The position numbers were made by a program, and so were the translations under genes. From assembly GCA_039704465.1 (NCBI GenBank), contig JASFAU010000008.1:1240001-1304000 (forward strand): DNA of 64,000 bases, in the 5' to 3' direction. The notes under the pieces were generated by a model. That model had not been told where the DNA came from, searched no databases, and saw only the letters and a program-made list of their open reading frames with translations. Positions within the stretch are counted from its first letter, which is position 1. Each line of letters opens with the position of its first letter. This document shows positions 37,402 to 47,949 of this stretch, one piece after another. The stretch comes from Plasmodiophora brassicae. Taxonomy: Eukaryota > Endomyxa > Phytomyxea > Plasmodiophorida > Plasmodiophoridae.

Positions 37402-38066
37402 TCATAGTCGTAGCATATCGTCGGGCAGTACGGGGCCGTCGTGATAGGCTCGGGAGGCGGCCAGGCCGTCCTCGAGGTAGTCGGCCATGGATTCCGCGCC
37501 GTTCCGGAACGGTGCGAACGGGACGGTCCCGGCCGCACCGAAGAAGAAGGGCGCGGGCTGTGGCACAGCGGCGTGCGGCTCGAAGAAGTTCATCAGGACA
37601 GGGACCTCGACGACGTCGTCCCTCGGGGGACCTGCACATCGTGATGATGGTTCCGATGTGGAAGGCGGTTGAGGTTTCACATCGGCGGTCAGTGGTGCAG
37701 CCTGCTGTTGTTGCTGCTGCTTCTGTCCCTGCTGCTGATGTTGCAGATTCGCTGCAGGGATGGGAGACATGGCGCCCGGGAGGAGCACCTCGATGTTCTT
37801 GTCCCGCAGCGACTCCAGCAGGTCGTCCACGTCGTCGCTGGTGTACTTGCAGATGCCCTCGGCGTCCGACGCGATCACAACGCCGACCCGGCATCCGCAC
37901 AGGACCGCCAGTTCCTCGGCCTTCTTCACCAGGCCCATGCGGCGCTTCCGGAACGTGTTCCTCCTGCGTTTCGGATCCTCGATCTGCTCGATGAGGATCT
38001 TTCGCCGCCTGCGACAGTGTTAGATCGACGGTATGCGGACACGCGAACGCCGACGACGAACCCCAT
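37402..38066 (-). CDS. MADS-box protein 1
   Basis: Exon 1 is only ATGGG (38062-38066), followed by an intron (38009-38061, GTTCGT..CGCAG with CTAACACTG) and exon 2 (37402-38008), in frame to 203 aa. The MADS domain fills residues 1-60: MG then RRKILIEQIEDPKRRRNTF, KRRMGLVKKAEELAVLCGC. Next comes a SADEG-like region reading ASDAEGICKYTSDDVDDLL, then a glutamine-rich stretch (QQQGQKQQQQQQ) and an acidic/aromatic tail. The spacing matches SRF/MEF2-type MADS domains, which bind CArG-like DNA as dimers. It has the same 5-nt exon as the MADS gene at 42057. Confidence 0.9.
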
Positions 38067-38247
38067 CGGTGCAGGTCGACGCCCGGATGAACGTCGATGT
38101 CGCGCCGGCGATCCAGGTTGGCAACTGATCGGAGATGGGATGAACAGACTCCTGGCCGATCTCCGTCGAAACCGCGGGCCAGGTGTATTTTTAGAACCGC
38201 GCCCCGCGCGCGCACAGTGGAACCGGCGTTGTGCTCGGAGGCAGCCC

Positions 38248-38262
38248 CTATTCCCGGAATAG
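38248..38262 (-). promoter_or_regulatory. Palindromic CTATTCCCGGAATAG upstream of MADS 1
   Basis: This 15-bp near-palindrome lies 182 bp upstream of the ATG and resembles two facing halves of the CTAWTTCGGG element. It is also close in form to a CArG-like site, so autoregulation by MADS proteins is a possible reading. Confidence 0.35.
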
Positions 38263-39216
38263 AACCGCGAGCCGCGGGCATCATGCGGCCCATGGGCCCA
38301 GGGCGGAATAATGGTGGCTGCCTGCGTTCCAGCGTCCGGGTTCCTGGGACGCACGAGGCGACGCTCGAAATGTTGGGCGTATACACGGCGTCACAGCACG
38401 TTGCGCACTGTTGCCATGCTGCGTGAACCTGCCCGGCCGGGCATCACAGCAACCATCGCAGGAGAGACCCACACTCGGAATTGGCCAAGGGGGTGTACGT
38501 GGGATGTCAAGACGTCCTGTTCTAGGCGGTGCTTGATCGATTGAGGGCACGGCGCCCATCGATCGAGTCGTGACGCGTCCCCCGAATCCAGTGTTGATGG
38601 TAGATGCTTTCGTTCAGTGTGGGGAGCTGGCGCAAACACCCGTTAAACCCGCTCGCATGGCACTAGGCAAATTCGGTCGTTAAATTTGGGTACGTCTGTC
38701 AGTGGATGTCGATTTCAGTCGCCTGATCGAGACAGCTTGCACTTTGCACAGCACCCGGCCACAGAAGCCACAGCGTCGACTTCTTCTTTCCGTAGTGGGT
38801 TTAATTTGCGTCAAACGAACGAATCGAGGCGAATTTTCCCGGCAATGATGAAGGCAACGCTGGCACCTGTCGGCCACGGTTGAAATTTAAGGAGGGACCT
38901 GACATTCACTGGCACATCGTCCACGGGGTCCTTCGGTATATACTGGGGTCCCGGTAACGATGCCCTCGTGGAGGTATTGCGTGGAGCGATGTATTACGTT
39001 TATGAAGGAGATGTTGACAGTCGCGGTACCGGAACAAGAATATCGACAGGCAGCTTGGCCCTGATCTGGTGTCTACGAGATGGACGGCCGAGTCGTGTCG
39101 GTGCGTCGCGTCTGGGTCAGGTGGAACGCCCACGTTTTGCTGCCGCACGCGCAGTGGCGCGCGCGCGAGCAGCCCCGGACTTGCGTCGAGCGTCGATCGG
39201 CGCGCACAGGTCGGGC
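38263..39216. other. Intergenic stretch with no gene seen
   Basis: No frame in this interval of about 950 bp looks coding on either strand. It separates the divergent MADS 1 and SUMO-protease genes and presumably holds both promoters; a TATATAC stretch occurs near 38938-38945. Confidence 0.4.
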
Positions 39217-41258
39217 ATGACCGACGATGGCGACCGCACCACCGACAGCGAATACCTGCCCAGCGCTGAGCGCAGGCGCCGCCGTCGGCGATCCGCGCCG
39301 CCGCAGCCGGGACCGGGGGCGTGCGCCGACGACCCCATGATCATCGACGACGACGACGACGGCGTTGTCGTTGTCGCCGACGCCCCGCCCAACGACCGTG
39401 CGTGCCGTTCGCAGCCGCCCAGAGGTCTACCCCCGATCTGATTTGCGTCCGCTGAGCTTAGGGCAGCCGGACCTGGACCTGAGCGACCCGACCCGCGTCC
39501 GCTGGACGGTGCGCCGGGCCATCTTCGGCAAGCGCCTCCTGCTGGACGACAAGGCCGAGATCGTCGACCTGACGTTCACGAAGGACGCCATCCGGATCGG
39601 GACGCCCGGCAAGTCGCCCGCCGAACGCCGCATCGAGCTGTCGAGCCGGCCGCGACCCCTGGCCGACTTTGCCGTCAACAAGTGCCACTCGCCCTTCTTC
39701 ATCGGTACGGGGCGGGCTGTCTCTCGTCCCTCCTCCATCGCTGACCCGCGTTGACGCGCAGCGATCCGCCCGCGGCAGATCGTCGAGGGGCTCAGCACGG
39801 CGGAGCGCATCCCCGAGGAGCGCTACATCATCCTGTTCTTCGACGCACGCGACGAGGCCCGCGCCGACGACCTCGTCGCCCGCCTGCTCGACCTGTGCCC
39901 GACGATCGCCCCGGCCCTGACCCGCCTCGCCGTCGACGACCTGCTCCGGTACGACGGGGTGGTGGCCACTCGACCCGTCGTGCGTCGCTGAGCGCGCGTG
40001 TGCCCCCGCTCCCGCAGGTTCGACGCGATCCATCCGAGGCCGGCCCCGGTGCGGAAGCGCACGAGAAGCGCGGCGCGGGCGGCGGCGGAACGGCCACCGG
40101 CGACGAAGACGCGACGGCCGGCGTTCCTCGAGTACCCGTTGCGCGCCCGGCATCGCATGGCGCTGCACGAGGACGACCTGGGCGCGCTGGACCCCGGCGC
40201 GTACATCAACGACTCGATCGTCGACTTCTACCTGGCGTACCTGGGCGAGACGCGCCCCGACCCGCGCGTCCACTTCTTCAGCTCGTTCTTCTACCGGCGG
40301 TACGTGTCGGCGGCGACGGCCGGCGGCCGGGGCGTCGACCACGCCGCCGCCTACCAGGCCGTGCGCAAGTGGTCCCGCCACGTCGACCTGTTCGACAAGG
40401 ACTACCTGGTGATGCCCGTCTGCGAGAACGTGCACTGGACCTGCGTCATCGCCTGTCACCCGGGTCGGGCGGGCGACGACGTCGACGACGACCCGGCGGC
40501 GGCGACGACGACCCAGCGCCGCCTGCCCTGCCTGCTCCTGTTCGACTCGCTCGGGTCGCACCATGGCCCGAAGCTGTTCCGCATGCTCAGGAACTTCCTG
40601 GCGGCCGCCTGGAAGGACGCGCAGGCGTCGCGGGTAACCGTCGCGATCGTCGCCGGCTCGCCTCTGAACTGACGCGTGCGCCGCACAGGACGTGGCCGAG
40701 GTGCGGTCGTTCACGACGACGACCATGCCGGGCGTCGTCGTGCAGGTGCCGCAGCAGGCGAACGGTAGGCAAAGAAGGGGGGCGAACAGCGTTTGTGCTT
40801 GCGCTGACCGTGCGGGTTCAGACTGCGACTGCGGCCTGTTCCTGCTGGAGTACGTCGAGAGGTTCCTGGAGCGCCCGTTCGAGGACCTGTCGCGCCCGGC
40901 GGTCGCCAACCATCGCGACTGGTTCGACGCCGCCGCCGTCGGCGACAACAAGCGCGACGAGCTTCGCGCCCTGCTGCTGTCGCTGTCCGAGCAGTGGCTA
41001 GCCGTGAAGGCGGAATCGCAGGCGGCGCAGGACGACGACGACGACGCCGGCGACGTGGGACGCGAGAGCGACGCGGCGAACGGGCAGGTCGACCCCGTCA
41101 AGCAGGCGGCGTTGTTGGACCTGCAGAGGAGGTACCCTGTGGACGACGACGACGACGACGACGACGACGGCAACGCTGGCGCTGCTGTCGGCGTGGCAGA
41201 CGACGACGACGATGTCGTCCTGGCACCGCCGCCGTGTACATCAATAATATTACAGTGA
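39217..41258 (+). CDS. Ulp1/SENP-type SUMO protease
   Basis: Six exons (39217-39424, 39462-39704, 39762-39948, 40018-40633, 40689-40764, 40822-41258) join in frame to 588 aa. The N-terminus is basic then acidic (PMIIDDDDDG). The C48 peptidase domain begins near LHEDDLGALDPGAYINDSIV and contains the triad: His351 in VHWTCVIA, Asp389 in LLFDSLGS and Cys447 in NDCDCGLFLLEYVE, with the oxyanion Gln at 440-441. An Asp-rich insert (GDDVDDDPAAATTT) lies between His and Asp, as in SENP6/7-like enzymes. The C-terminal tail is again Asp-rich. It would process SUMO precursors or remove SUMO or poly-SUMO chains in the nucleus. Confidence 0.93.
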
Positions 41259-41367
41259 ATGTACGCTGCGCGCCGTCTGACGTACGCCTAGGGTTGATCT
41301 GTTGTTCGTGTATAACGACAACCCGCTCGCTACTTGTTCTTGTCGGACTCGGCACCTGGGGCAACCG

Positions 41368-41656
41368 TCAGCACACCGCACGCGTCCACCGACGATTCGA
41401 TTTTACGCAACTCGTCTTCTCCTCCTCTTCCCGGGCGCGCTTGGCCGCCTTCTTCCCTGTCGCGAGGGCAAACGAGCGTGTTAGCAAACGGCACCCGGGA
41501 ACCCGTACGGCGCGGATCGGTACGTTTCTCGTAGGTCTCAAAGACGAGGGCGACCAGCGCCAGGACGACGTACAGGAAGACGACGAACACGAGCGACACG
41601 ACGGTTGGATGGTCCTCCATGAACGCGTAGACGGCCTGCGTTACCCGGTCGCGCAT
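41368..41656 (-). CDS. Small single-pass membrane protein
   Basis: Two exons (41524-41656 and 41368-41456) join in frame to 73 aa across an intron starting GTACCGATC and ending GCGACAG. After a short hydrophilic N-terminus (MRDRVTQAVYAFMEDHPTV) there is one strong membrane helix (VSLVFVVFLYVVLALVALVF), then a charged tail beginning KRKKAAKRAREEEEK. The unspliced frame reads into unrelated sequence, so splicing is preferred. It resembles small tail- or signal-anchored ER proteins in general form only. Confidence 0.6.
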
Positions 41657-42056
41657 CGTCGCTCGCCCACTCGTCGAGGCTCTGCGTCCGTGTGGGTCCG
41701 CGACTGCTGCGGCGCGCAGTCGCGGACCTTGTCTACCGGTGTAGTTTACCCTGTCGGGCGCCCAACTGCAGCGTGGCAGACGAACTGCAGCGGATGACGG
41801 TGCAGTTCGTCCAAGTGCGTGCGGCGTGCGCCGGTCGGCACGCCCCCGCCGGGCACGTTTATCAGTCGTGTGCTCATGTCCGGACAGGGGGCATGGCCCT
41901 CTGCGCGGAATGTGGGCGGAACGTTCCGGCGGGTCAGCGTGGCGCAGTTTTCGTCACTGCCCAACCCGAGTGCCTGCACCGTCGCTTGTGAATATTGGCG
42001 AGGGCGAACGCTTCGGGCGACCTAACCGTAACCGGCTGCTGCATACGCCGTCGTCT

Positions 42057-42578
42057 ATGGGGTAGTCCATAGTATCGTCCCGCGAGCAGCGCGCCGTGTT
42101 CGCTGACCGCTGTGGTGTGCGCAGGCGCCGGAAGATTGCGATCGAGAAGATCGAGGAGGCGAAACGGCGGCGCAGCACGTTCAAGAAGCGTCGCGTCGGC
42201 CTGCTGAAGAAGGCGGAAGAGCTGGCCGTCCTGTGCGGGTGCAAGGTCGCCATCACGATCGAGTCCGACGATGGCGTCAGCCAGTACTGCAGTGACGACG
42301 TTAGCGCGATCATGCGCGCGTACTACCACGACCTCGGCAGCGTCGGGAACGCGCCCGGCCTCCACGCCATCGTCCTGTCGAACGACGACGCCCCTTCGTC
42401 GTCCATCGGGGGTTCGCACACGGACACCACCGCCGAGGACGCGTGCCGGGCACCCAGTGTGGTCGGGCACCACCCGGACGTGGGTGTCGTTAACGACATC
42501 TCGTACGATCTCCTGCAGCAGACGCAGGTCATGCTGCCGTCCGGGTTCGCCGACACGTCACAGCTCTATCCCGGGTAG
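42057..42578 (+). CDS. MADS-box protein 2
   Basis: Exon 1 is ATGGG (42057-42061). The intron 42062-42124 (GTAGTCC..GCGCAG with CGCTGACCGC) leads to exon 2 (42125-42578), giving 152 aa. The MADS domain reads MG then RRKIAIEKIEEAKRRRSTF and KRRVGLLKKAEELAVLCGC. After SDDGVSQYCSDDVSAIM the protein is short and disordered. It is closest in the window to MADS 1 (same intron, similar domain), suggesting local duplication followed by inversion. Confidence 0.9.
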
Positions 42579-42648
42579 GGCGCGACGTTAACAATAAAAT
42601 ATCGGGCGTTCGTCTATTTACACAGTAGGCAGGGGGCGGGAGGCGGGG

Positions 42649-43275
42649 TCACAGCAGTGCTTCGGCGGCATCGTAGTCGAGCCCGGCGAAGAAGTCGAGC
42701 GACGGCCGCGTGCACGCGGGGGGCAGGTCGAAGGCGGTGGACGTCAGGTAGTGCGCGTCGAGGTCGGTCAGGCTCATCATGCCGGACGCGAACGGCGACG
42801 GGTCGTCGGGGCTGGCGGGCGCGCTCGACAGGACCGGCGACAGGGACCAGTCGAGCAGCGCGCCGTGCTTGAACGCATGGTCGGCAAAGTCTTCCGGCCT
42901 GACGAGCGCAGGCAGCGTGCCGAGGTTGACCAGGTCGGCGGCACTGAAGCTGGCCGCCGTGCTGACCGGGGACCCGTTCTCGACGACCCCGCTGCCGCTG
43001 CTATCGTTAACCTTCGACGTCGCCGTCGCCGTCGTCGTCGTCCTTGCCACCCCGGACGTGACCTGGCGGTACTTGCGAAAGATCGAGTTGATGTCATCGC
43101 TGGCGAACCGCTCGCAGGGCTTGACGCGGTCGTTGATGACGACGACGACCTGGCTGCCGGACAGGCGCGCCAGCTCGGCCGCCTTCTTCACCAGCCCGAC
43201 GCTGCGCTTCCGCAGCGTCGACATGCGCCGCTTGCTGTCCTCGATACGCTCGATCGGGATCGACCGCCTGCCCAT
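42649..43275 (-). CDS. MADS-box protein 3
   Basis: A single exon encodes 208 aa from the ATG at 43275 (the frame remains open upstream to 43335, but MADS proteins normally start at MG). The MADS domain reads MGRRSIPIERIEDSKRRMST then KRSVGLVKKAAELARLSGSQ, with FASDDINSIFRKYRQ following. The rest is Ser/Pro/Asp-rich and ends in aromatic-acidic residues (DFFAGLDYDAAEALL) that resemble an activation domain. It converges tail to tail with MADS 2, 70 bp away. Unlike MADS 1 and 2 it has no intron after the start codon. Confidence 0.9.
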   Translation of the reverse strand: MGRRSIPIERIEDSKRRMSTLRKRSVGLVKKAAELARLSGSQVVVVINDRVKPCERFASDDINSIFRKYRQVTSGVARTTTTATATSKVNDSSGSGVVENGSPVSTAASFSAADLVNLGTLPALVRPEDFADHAFKHGALLDWSLSPVLSSAPASPDDPSPFASGMMSLTDLDAHYLTSTAFDLPPACTRPSLDFFAGLDYDAAEALL

Positions 43276-43400
43276 GGTCGACGACGATGATGGCCACGAT
43301 GATGCCGTGGAACGGAATGCGCTCTGAGGCTGCACCGTCGGGTCGAGCGACGGCCGAGTGCGACGACGACGCCGGAATTACTCCACCACGGGGGGCCTGA

Positions 43401-43410
43401 CCCGAAATAG
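43401..43410 (-). promoter_or_regulatory. CTATTTCGGG element upstream of MADS 3
   Basis: The minus strand reads CTATTTCGGG, 126 bp upstream of the MADS 3 ATG. Confidence 0.4.
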
Positions 43411-43680
43411 CACCGCGCGCGCGCACCACGGTTTACGTTACGGAACGTGCGCGATCCGAGCCACGCTTTTAGGCACGTCCCGCGACGAATTTAGAACGCG
43501 CCCGGCGAGGGCATCCCGCCGTCCTTGGGAGGCGCGCCCAAGAGCGTGGGCCGCCGGCAACCCTGAGAGCTGCGGCCGATCCCGCTGACCAGCGCGGCAG
43601 CACGTACCGTCGGCCGACCATATACAAGCTGGCGGTCGCATAATAAAGCCCTCGTTTTACTGACCGTCGTTTTCATTGGG

Positions 43681-45135
43681 TCATGATACGCGCAACAAGG
43701 CAAACAGGAGCCTGCAGAAGATTCGTGAGCTGAAAGCGCAGACCTTGAGTGCAGCGCCGGCCCCGTAGAGCATCGTCGGCCAGAACCGTAAGTTCAGGGA
43801 GCGGAGGAGCGCGTTCCAGGACAGGTCGGCGACGATATCGCCGGGTGTGGCGCGTGGATCCCGGGACGCCAGACGGTCGCTGAGCGCGTCCCAGACGGAC
43901 TCCTTGACGATGCTGGCGGACAGCGCCAGCCACGTGGGTGGCGATATCTCCAACGCCCGAGCGACCGCGCTGAACGGTCGCTTGACGAACGATTCGACGC
44001 TACGTTTGGCAGGGTTCAGCGCGAGCAGAACCGCGATGTGCAACGGATTTCGGGTCTCGATGGCTCTGAGTAGCGCCAGCGATGCCGTTAGTTCGGCGTC
44101 CATGTCGTTCGTTCCAAGACGGCGGCGGGTCCATTGCATCACCTTTCGAATACGGGTCACGTTCGACACAGACTGGTCCATCGCCAGCAACCTGGCCGTG
44201 GCCAGTACCCCCTGCGGTATGAGGACGTTCTTCCCGACAAACTTGGCCGCACGACGACTCGGCTGCGACTTGCCGATAAACTTTACGACCGGCCAGACGG
44301 CATTGATGACGCGAGCCACCCTGTCTTTCCAAGGCGTGCCCTCCTCGGGTAAGAAATCATCATCGTCGTCCGAAAACCAGCTGGGCGCCGCGGTTGGTTC
44401 CTCCGCAGGCGACGGCGCCGCCGGTGAAGGCTGGGACGATTCCGGATTACTGGGCGACCTCAACGACGTCGGGATCGGAATGGACGGTATAAACCGATGG
44501 GTTCGCTTTGGAGGCGGCGGGCGCCTCCTCATTCGTCGCCAGACGTACGTGAGAGCGCCGCCCAGCGCGCCAACCGCCATGATGCCCGCTGCCGTCTTCG
44601 CCGGCGTGCGCTTGCTAACCGGTCGGGCGACGTACCCGGCGTCCGGGCAGTGCCCGACCGCAAACCGGCTCTTGGAGACCGACGTTGTCGTATACTCACT
44701 GGTGTCGTCTTGGTGACCGCGGCGCCATGGGACGATGACGAAGACGGTGACGGCAACGGCGGCAGCGACGACGGCGAGGGCGGCAGACACGCCCAGCACG
44801 ATCCAGAACGTGCGCCGAGACATCCCACACAGGCGACGCTTGTCGACTGCGGGCGCCGATGCGCGCTCGTCATTGTCGCTGTCAGACAACGACAGCGACG
44901 ACGGCAGGTCGTCGTCCTCGTTGCGGCGGCGCCTGACAACCGCGGCAGCAGGCGGTCCCATGACGTGCGCCTCATGGTCCAGTTCATCCAGCTCTGCCGA
45001 TAGAGCCTGTTCCGATACAAACTGTTCGATGACCAGGTGCTGCTCCAGGCTACCTTCGGCCAGGCCGCCGGCGCCTTCCATCGTGGCCCGATGCCAACGC
45101 AGTGCTGACGACGTCGGTCCGCCAGAACCTGCCAA
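43681..45135 (-). CDS. Unknown two-pass membrane protein
   Basis: An uninterrupted frame encodes 484 aa, the longest intron-free minus-strand gene here. The N-terminal 100 residues are acidic and polar. A strong helix lies at about 109-137 (TFWIVLGVSAALAVVAAAVA) and a second at about 181-199 (AAGIMAVGALGGALTYVW), followed by a proline/basic hinge (RRMRRRPPPPKR), an acidic region and a helical C-terminal domain rich in Arg and Leu (for example LRAIETRNPLHIAVLLALN). No family is recognised. The C-terminal helices could be amphipathic and membrane-associated. Confidence 0.6.
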   Translation of the reverse strand: MAGSGGPTSSALRWHRATMEGAGGLAEGSLEQHLVIEQFVSEQALSAELDELDHEAHVMGPPAAAVVRRRRNEDDDLPSSLSLSDSDNDERASAPAVDKRRLCGMSRRTFWIVLGVSAALAVVAAAVAVTVFVIVPWRRGHQDDTSEYTTTSVSKSRFAVGHCPDAGYVARPVSKRTPAKTAAGIMAVGALGGALTYVWRRMRRRPPPPKRTHRFIPSIPIPTSLRSPSNPESSQPSPAAPSPAEEPTAAPSWFSDDDDDFLPEEGTPWKDRVARVINAVWPVVKFIGKSQPSRRAAKFVGKNVLIPQGVLATARLLAMDQSVSNVTRIRKVMQWTRRRLGTNDMDAELTASLALLRAIETRNPLHIAVLLALNPAKRSVESFVKRPFSAVARALEISPPTWLALSASIVKESVWDALSDRLASRDPRATPGDIVADLSWNALLRSLNLRFWPTMLYGAGAALKVCAFSSRIFCRLLFALLRVS

Positions 45136-45634
45136 TACCTAAATATAGCAACTTTCGCGTGTGATCAATGCCGCAGTTCACAGACTGCGCAGTTTTGTGG
45201 CTTTTCGAAACTGTGGCTCGACGAATATTCACCCACTACGGTAGGCTTTAGACGCCTCTGGGGTTGCCCTCTGAACGTATGTCACCGACGTGCCGGCGAT
45301 GGTCGAGTTAGCCTTTACAAGAGGGAATCGACGGCGCCGCAGTCTAAGCATACGGTGTGTTCGATCAGATAATGGTGCCGGCGGCCAGATGCTGCTGCAG
45401 CCGGCTTCGGGCGGATCGCGTGCCAAAACTAAACTTCCGTCATGGATCGATCGCCCTCCACCCTTGGCCGGCCGCCCTTTGTGCGTATCGTTCGGTGCTA
45501 GTATCTCGTCACAACGTGATGATGAACCGTACGAAGTCATCAGCTACGAGCGCGTACGTTACCGTAACGGGATGGGATCGCAGGCTCACTTCCGATCCGC
45601 AACCTCACAGCTGGCAAATGTTTTAATTGATATA

Positions 45635-46222
45635 CTATCGATGCCTCCGGCGAGGTGGTGTTTTCGATTTCAGAACAGGATAGCTGACCTGGTTCTTGCA
45701 GTCGTAGTAATGGAAGACGCATTCGGCGCGGGATTTGCCTTTGAGAGCGGCGGCGATGGCTGTGAAATTCTTGGGGGTCGCCGCGAACGCCTTCAGAAAC
45801 GCCGCGTGCTCGTCGTCGGTCCAGCGCGAGGTGCGGCGCTCTTCACGATCCATCTTCAGCGCCATTGGGTCAGTGACCAGCGAGGGGCGTGTTCGCGATT
45901 GAAACAACCGCTCGAACATCCCGTCTGACAGACGTCGTAACGCCCTCCATGCATCACGAAATGGCGACGTCGCAGGTGCAGGCAATGATACGTTCAGCGA
46001 CGTGGACGTCGTCGAGGTCGATTCTCGACGCTGGGTCCTTGGCGATTTCCGACTTTGTGGCTCAACAAATCCTTCCAACGCCTTACGTTTCGGTGACCGA
46101 AACGGGACTCGACCGTTGTTGGGCACCGCACCTGACGTCACTCGCCGGGCGCCCGGCCTTCCGCCCATATTCTCGTGTGTGATGAATGTAACGCATGGGC
46201 GTTGGTGGGACGAGCTGGGCAC
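45635..46222 (-). CDS. SANT/Myb-like domain protein
   Basis: The frame encodes 195 aa from 46222 (ATG at 46168 is an alternative). The N-terminal half is basic and Ser/Thr-rich. A SANT domain lies at about 130-180: SRWTDDEHAAFLKAFAATPK, then FTAIAAALKGKSRAEC and VFHYYDCKNQ. The three aromatic/hydrophobic core positions and the YY near the end match the corepressor-type SANT (NCoR/MTA-like) more than DNA-binding Myb repeats. The tail is basic. It probably takes part in a chromatin complex. Confidence 0.75.
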   Translation of the reverse strand: MPSSSHQRPCVTFITHENMGGRPGARRVTSGAVPNNGRVPFRSPKRKALEGFVEPQSRKSPRTQRRESTSTTSTSLNVSLPAPATSPFRDAWRALRRLSDGMFERLFQSRTRPSLVTDPMALKMDREERRTSRWTDDEHAAFLKAFAATPKNFTAIAAALKGKSRAECVFHYYDCKNQVSYPVLKSKTPPRRRHR

Positions 46223-46390
46223 GCGCCAATTTATTCATGACGTATCACGTAGCGACCGAGCGTGCGCTTCCTAGGTTTCATAGCATGCCTATACATGCTG
46301 CCCATGGTTATACGTTCTGCAGCACAGGCAGCCGCCGCTACGAGCAGCGTGTGCCCCTGAAATAGCAGTCTGGCACAGCGGGCGGCGCGT

Positions 46391-46400
46391 CCCGAATTAG
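46391..46400 (+). promoter_or_regulatory. CCCGAATTAG element upstream of MADS 4
   Basis: The plus strand reads CCCGAATTAG, 74 bp upstream of the MADS 4 ATG. This is the same orientation relative to the gene as in the array copies. Confidence 0.45.
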
Positions 46401-46473
46401 TCGCACGGTTCGAAGCTGGTGGTCGAGATCGCAGCTCGACCTTACTGATCACGGCCAGGGCGCCCGCTCGACC

Positions 46474-47055
46474 ATGGGCAAGGTTGCCGTCGCGATTGCC
46501 CGCATCCATGACAAGAAGAAGCGCTCGGCGACGTACCTGAAGCGATCGGCGGGCCTCATCAAGAAGGCGGAAACGCTGGCAGCCCTGTCCGGCTCGCACG
46601 TTGTCGTTGTCGTCCGCAATCGTGATGTGCGACGCAAGCCGGCCGCCTCCGATGTCATGACGTACACGTCTGGAGACATCAACGTGATCTATAGCCGGTA
46701 CAACGATGCTATGCGGAGCATGCTCCAGGAAGACGTGAACGATTCGGCACCTGAACCACAGGCGGTGGAGGCAGTGCCGACAATGGCAGAGACCGCTGGC
46801 CTTTCGACGATTGAGGAGCATGTGTCCACGACGAGCACGACGCTGGACATGGCCTGCTTACCGCGAATTAAGCTGCCAGTGGACCCGATCGTCGAAGGCG
46901 GGCACTCGGGCATGCTGGACCTGACCCCGATCCCAGACATTTGGCGGACGCGTGATGCGTCCGGCAGGCCGATACTGACGCCGCGCCGGTCTCCCAGGAA
47001 TCATGTCGGCAGCGTGTTCGGCTGGGCGACGCCCCACCTGACCACTCCCAAATGA
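46474..47055 (+). CDS. MADS-box protein 4
   Basis: A single exon encodes 193 aa. The MADS domain reads MGKVAVAIARIHDKKKRSAT then LKRSAGLIKKAETLAALSGS and is followed by a short insert (RNRDVRRKPAASDVM) before the YTSGDINVIYSRYNDAM helix. The basic N-terminal helix is weaker than in the other members (AVAIARI in place of KIxIExI), so DNA specificity may differ. The tail is Thr/Ser- and Pro-rich. No intron is present. Confidence 0.88.
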   Translation: MGKVAVAIARIHDKKKRSATYLKRSAGLIKKAETLAALSGSHVVVVVRNRDVRRKPAASDVMTYTSGDINVIYSRYNDAMRSMLQEDVNDSAPEPQAVEAVPTMAETAGLSTIEEHVSTTSTTLDMACLPRIKLPVDPIVEGGHSGMLDLTPIPDIWRTRDASGRPILTPRRSPRNHVGSVFGWATPHLTTPK

Positions 47056-47140
47056 TCCCTGTACCATCCGACGTCTATTCATCAACATGTTGTGCGTAAA
47101 TAACATTGTCAGCTATTATAGTTGAATCGTGTAACATATA

Positions 47141-47416
47141 CTAGTTGATGGTGATGGAGCATTTGCAGCACACGATCCTGTACAACTTGTACATGCAGGA
47201 TTCCATGTCGTCGCACGACGGAAGGCAGTCGCATGCGGGGCACTCGGGCATCTGGATGGAACAATCGGCGCATTCCGGGCACGACAGATCGGGGAGAGAC
47301 AGTGCGGCTGCCTGTTGACCCTCCCGTCCCGCCGCAGCGCAGACCAGCGCGAACGCACCTGTCAATGTGAACCCGACGATGTACAAGACCTTCACAAACA
47401 GCCATCCGCCTTGCAC
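47141..47416 (-). CDS. Small cysteine-rich secreted or anchored protein
   Basis: The frame from ATG 47416 encodes 91 aa. An N-terminal hydrophobic segment (FVKVLYIVGFTLTGAFALVC) acts as signal peptide or anchor. The remainder holds about a dozen cysteines in C-x2-C and C-x-C spacing (CPECADC, CPACDCLPSC, CCKC), typical of small disulfide-rich secreted proteins. It overlaps the next gene by 25 bp, so a spliced join to that gene or a slightly later start is possible. No family is recognised; a secreted-effector role is only a guess. Confidence 0.55.
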   Translation of the reverse strand: MQGGWLFVKVLYIVGFTLTGAFALVCAAAGREGQQAAALSLPDLSCPECADCSIQMPECPACDCLPSCDDMESCMYKLYRIVCCKCSITIN

Positions 47417-47949
47417 CGCCTCGGACCCGTCCTATCACCGTTATCAGCGCCTCGAGGGCAACCCGGGGAATCAACGTGGAAGACCTGAACTGATGCCCCA
47501 GCGTATAGACCGTACAGAACCAGGGAGATCGTCAGGGTGCCCAGGACGACCAGAGCCTGCCCGAGACGCGGCATTCGCAAACAGGGCGCGAACCCGTCCA
47601 GCAGAATCGACGACGGTCTGCGTTCGTCGAGGTCGCCCTGCCTTGCCGAAGTGCCGCCCTTCAACGTTGGAAGGTGTTGCTGCCCCATCGGTTGTGATGT
47701 GACTGTTTGCTGAACCCCAGCGATGCCGTCGCGTTCTCTGTCGAGTTTAGCTTTCCGGAGGCGCGAGATGATCATCATGCGATGGCCAGGCCTGAGCGGC
47801 GGCGCGTCCTTATCGGCAGCGACCAGATCGAGCATGGCGTCCCATGCGTCCTTGTCCTCGGATAGGATGAAGTCGCGGTCGGTGAAACCGAGGCGCGTGA
47901 ACGACGGCAGGTAATCGCTCAGAGGAGGGCCGCCGAGAATATCCTCCAT
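47392..47949 (-). CDS. SAM-like domain membrane protein
   Basis: Starting at the ATG at 47949 (MEDILGGPPLSDYLPSFTRL), the 185-aa frame opens with a helical domain of SAM type: LSDYLPSFTRLGFTDRDFI, a central DAWDAMLDLV helix, and PGHRMMIISRLRKAKLDRE, which matches the usual SAM ending (GHRxxIxxxI). A polar linker and one membrane helix (LGQALVVLGTLTISLVLYGL) follow. The frame is open upstream to 48132, but that part looks noncoding. The combination suggests a membrane-tethered oligomerising adaptor. Confidence 0.6.
   Translation of the reverse strand: MEDILGGPPLSDYLPSFTRLGFTDRDFILSEDKDAWDAMLDLVAADKDAPPLRPGHRMMIISRLRKAKLDRERDGIAGVQQTVTSQPMGQQHLPTLKGGTSARQGDLDERRPSSILLDGFAPCLRMPRLGQALVVLGTLTISLVLYGLYAGASVQVFHVDSPGCPRGADNGDRTGPRRCKADGCL

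Noticed and set aside
41692..41991. ORF with CAECGRNVPAGQRG, resembling a zinc ribbon
   Set aside because: Only one Cys pair is present, the rest reads as noncoding, and it overlaps the MADS 2 promoter region.
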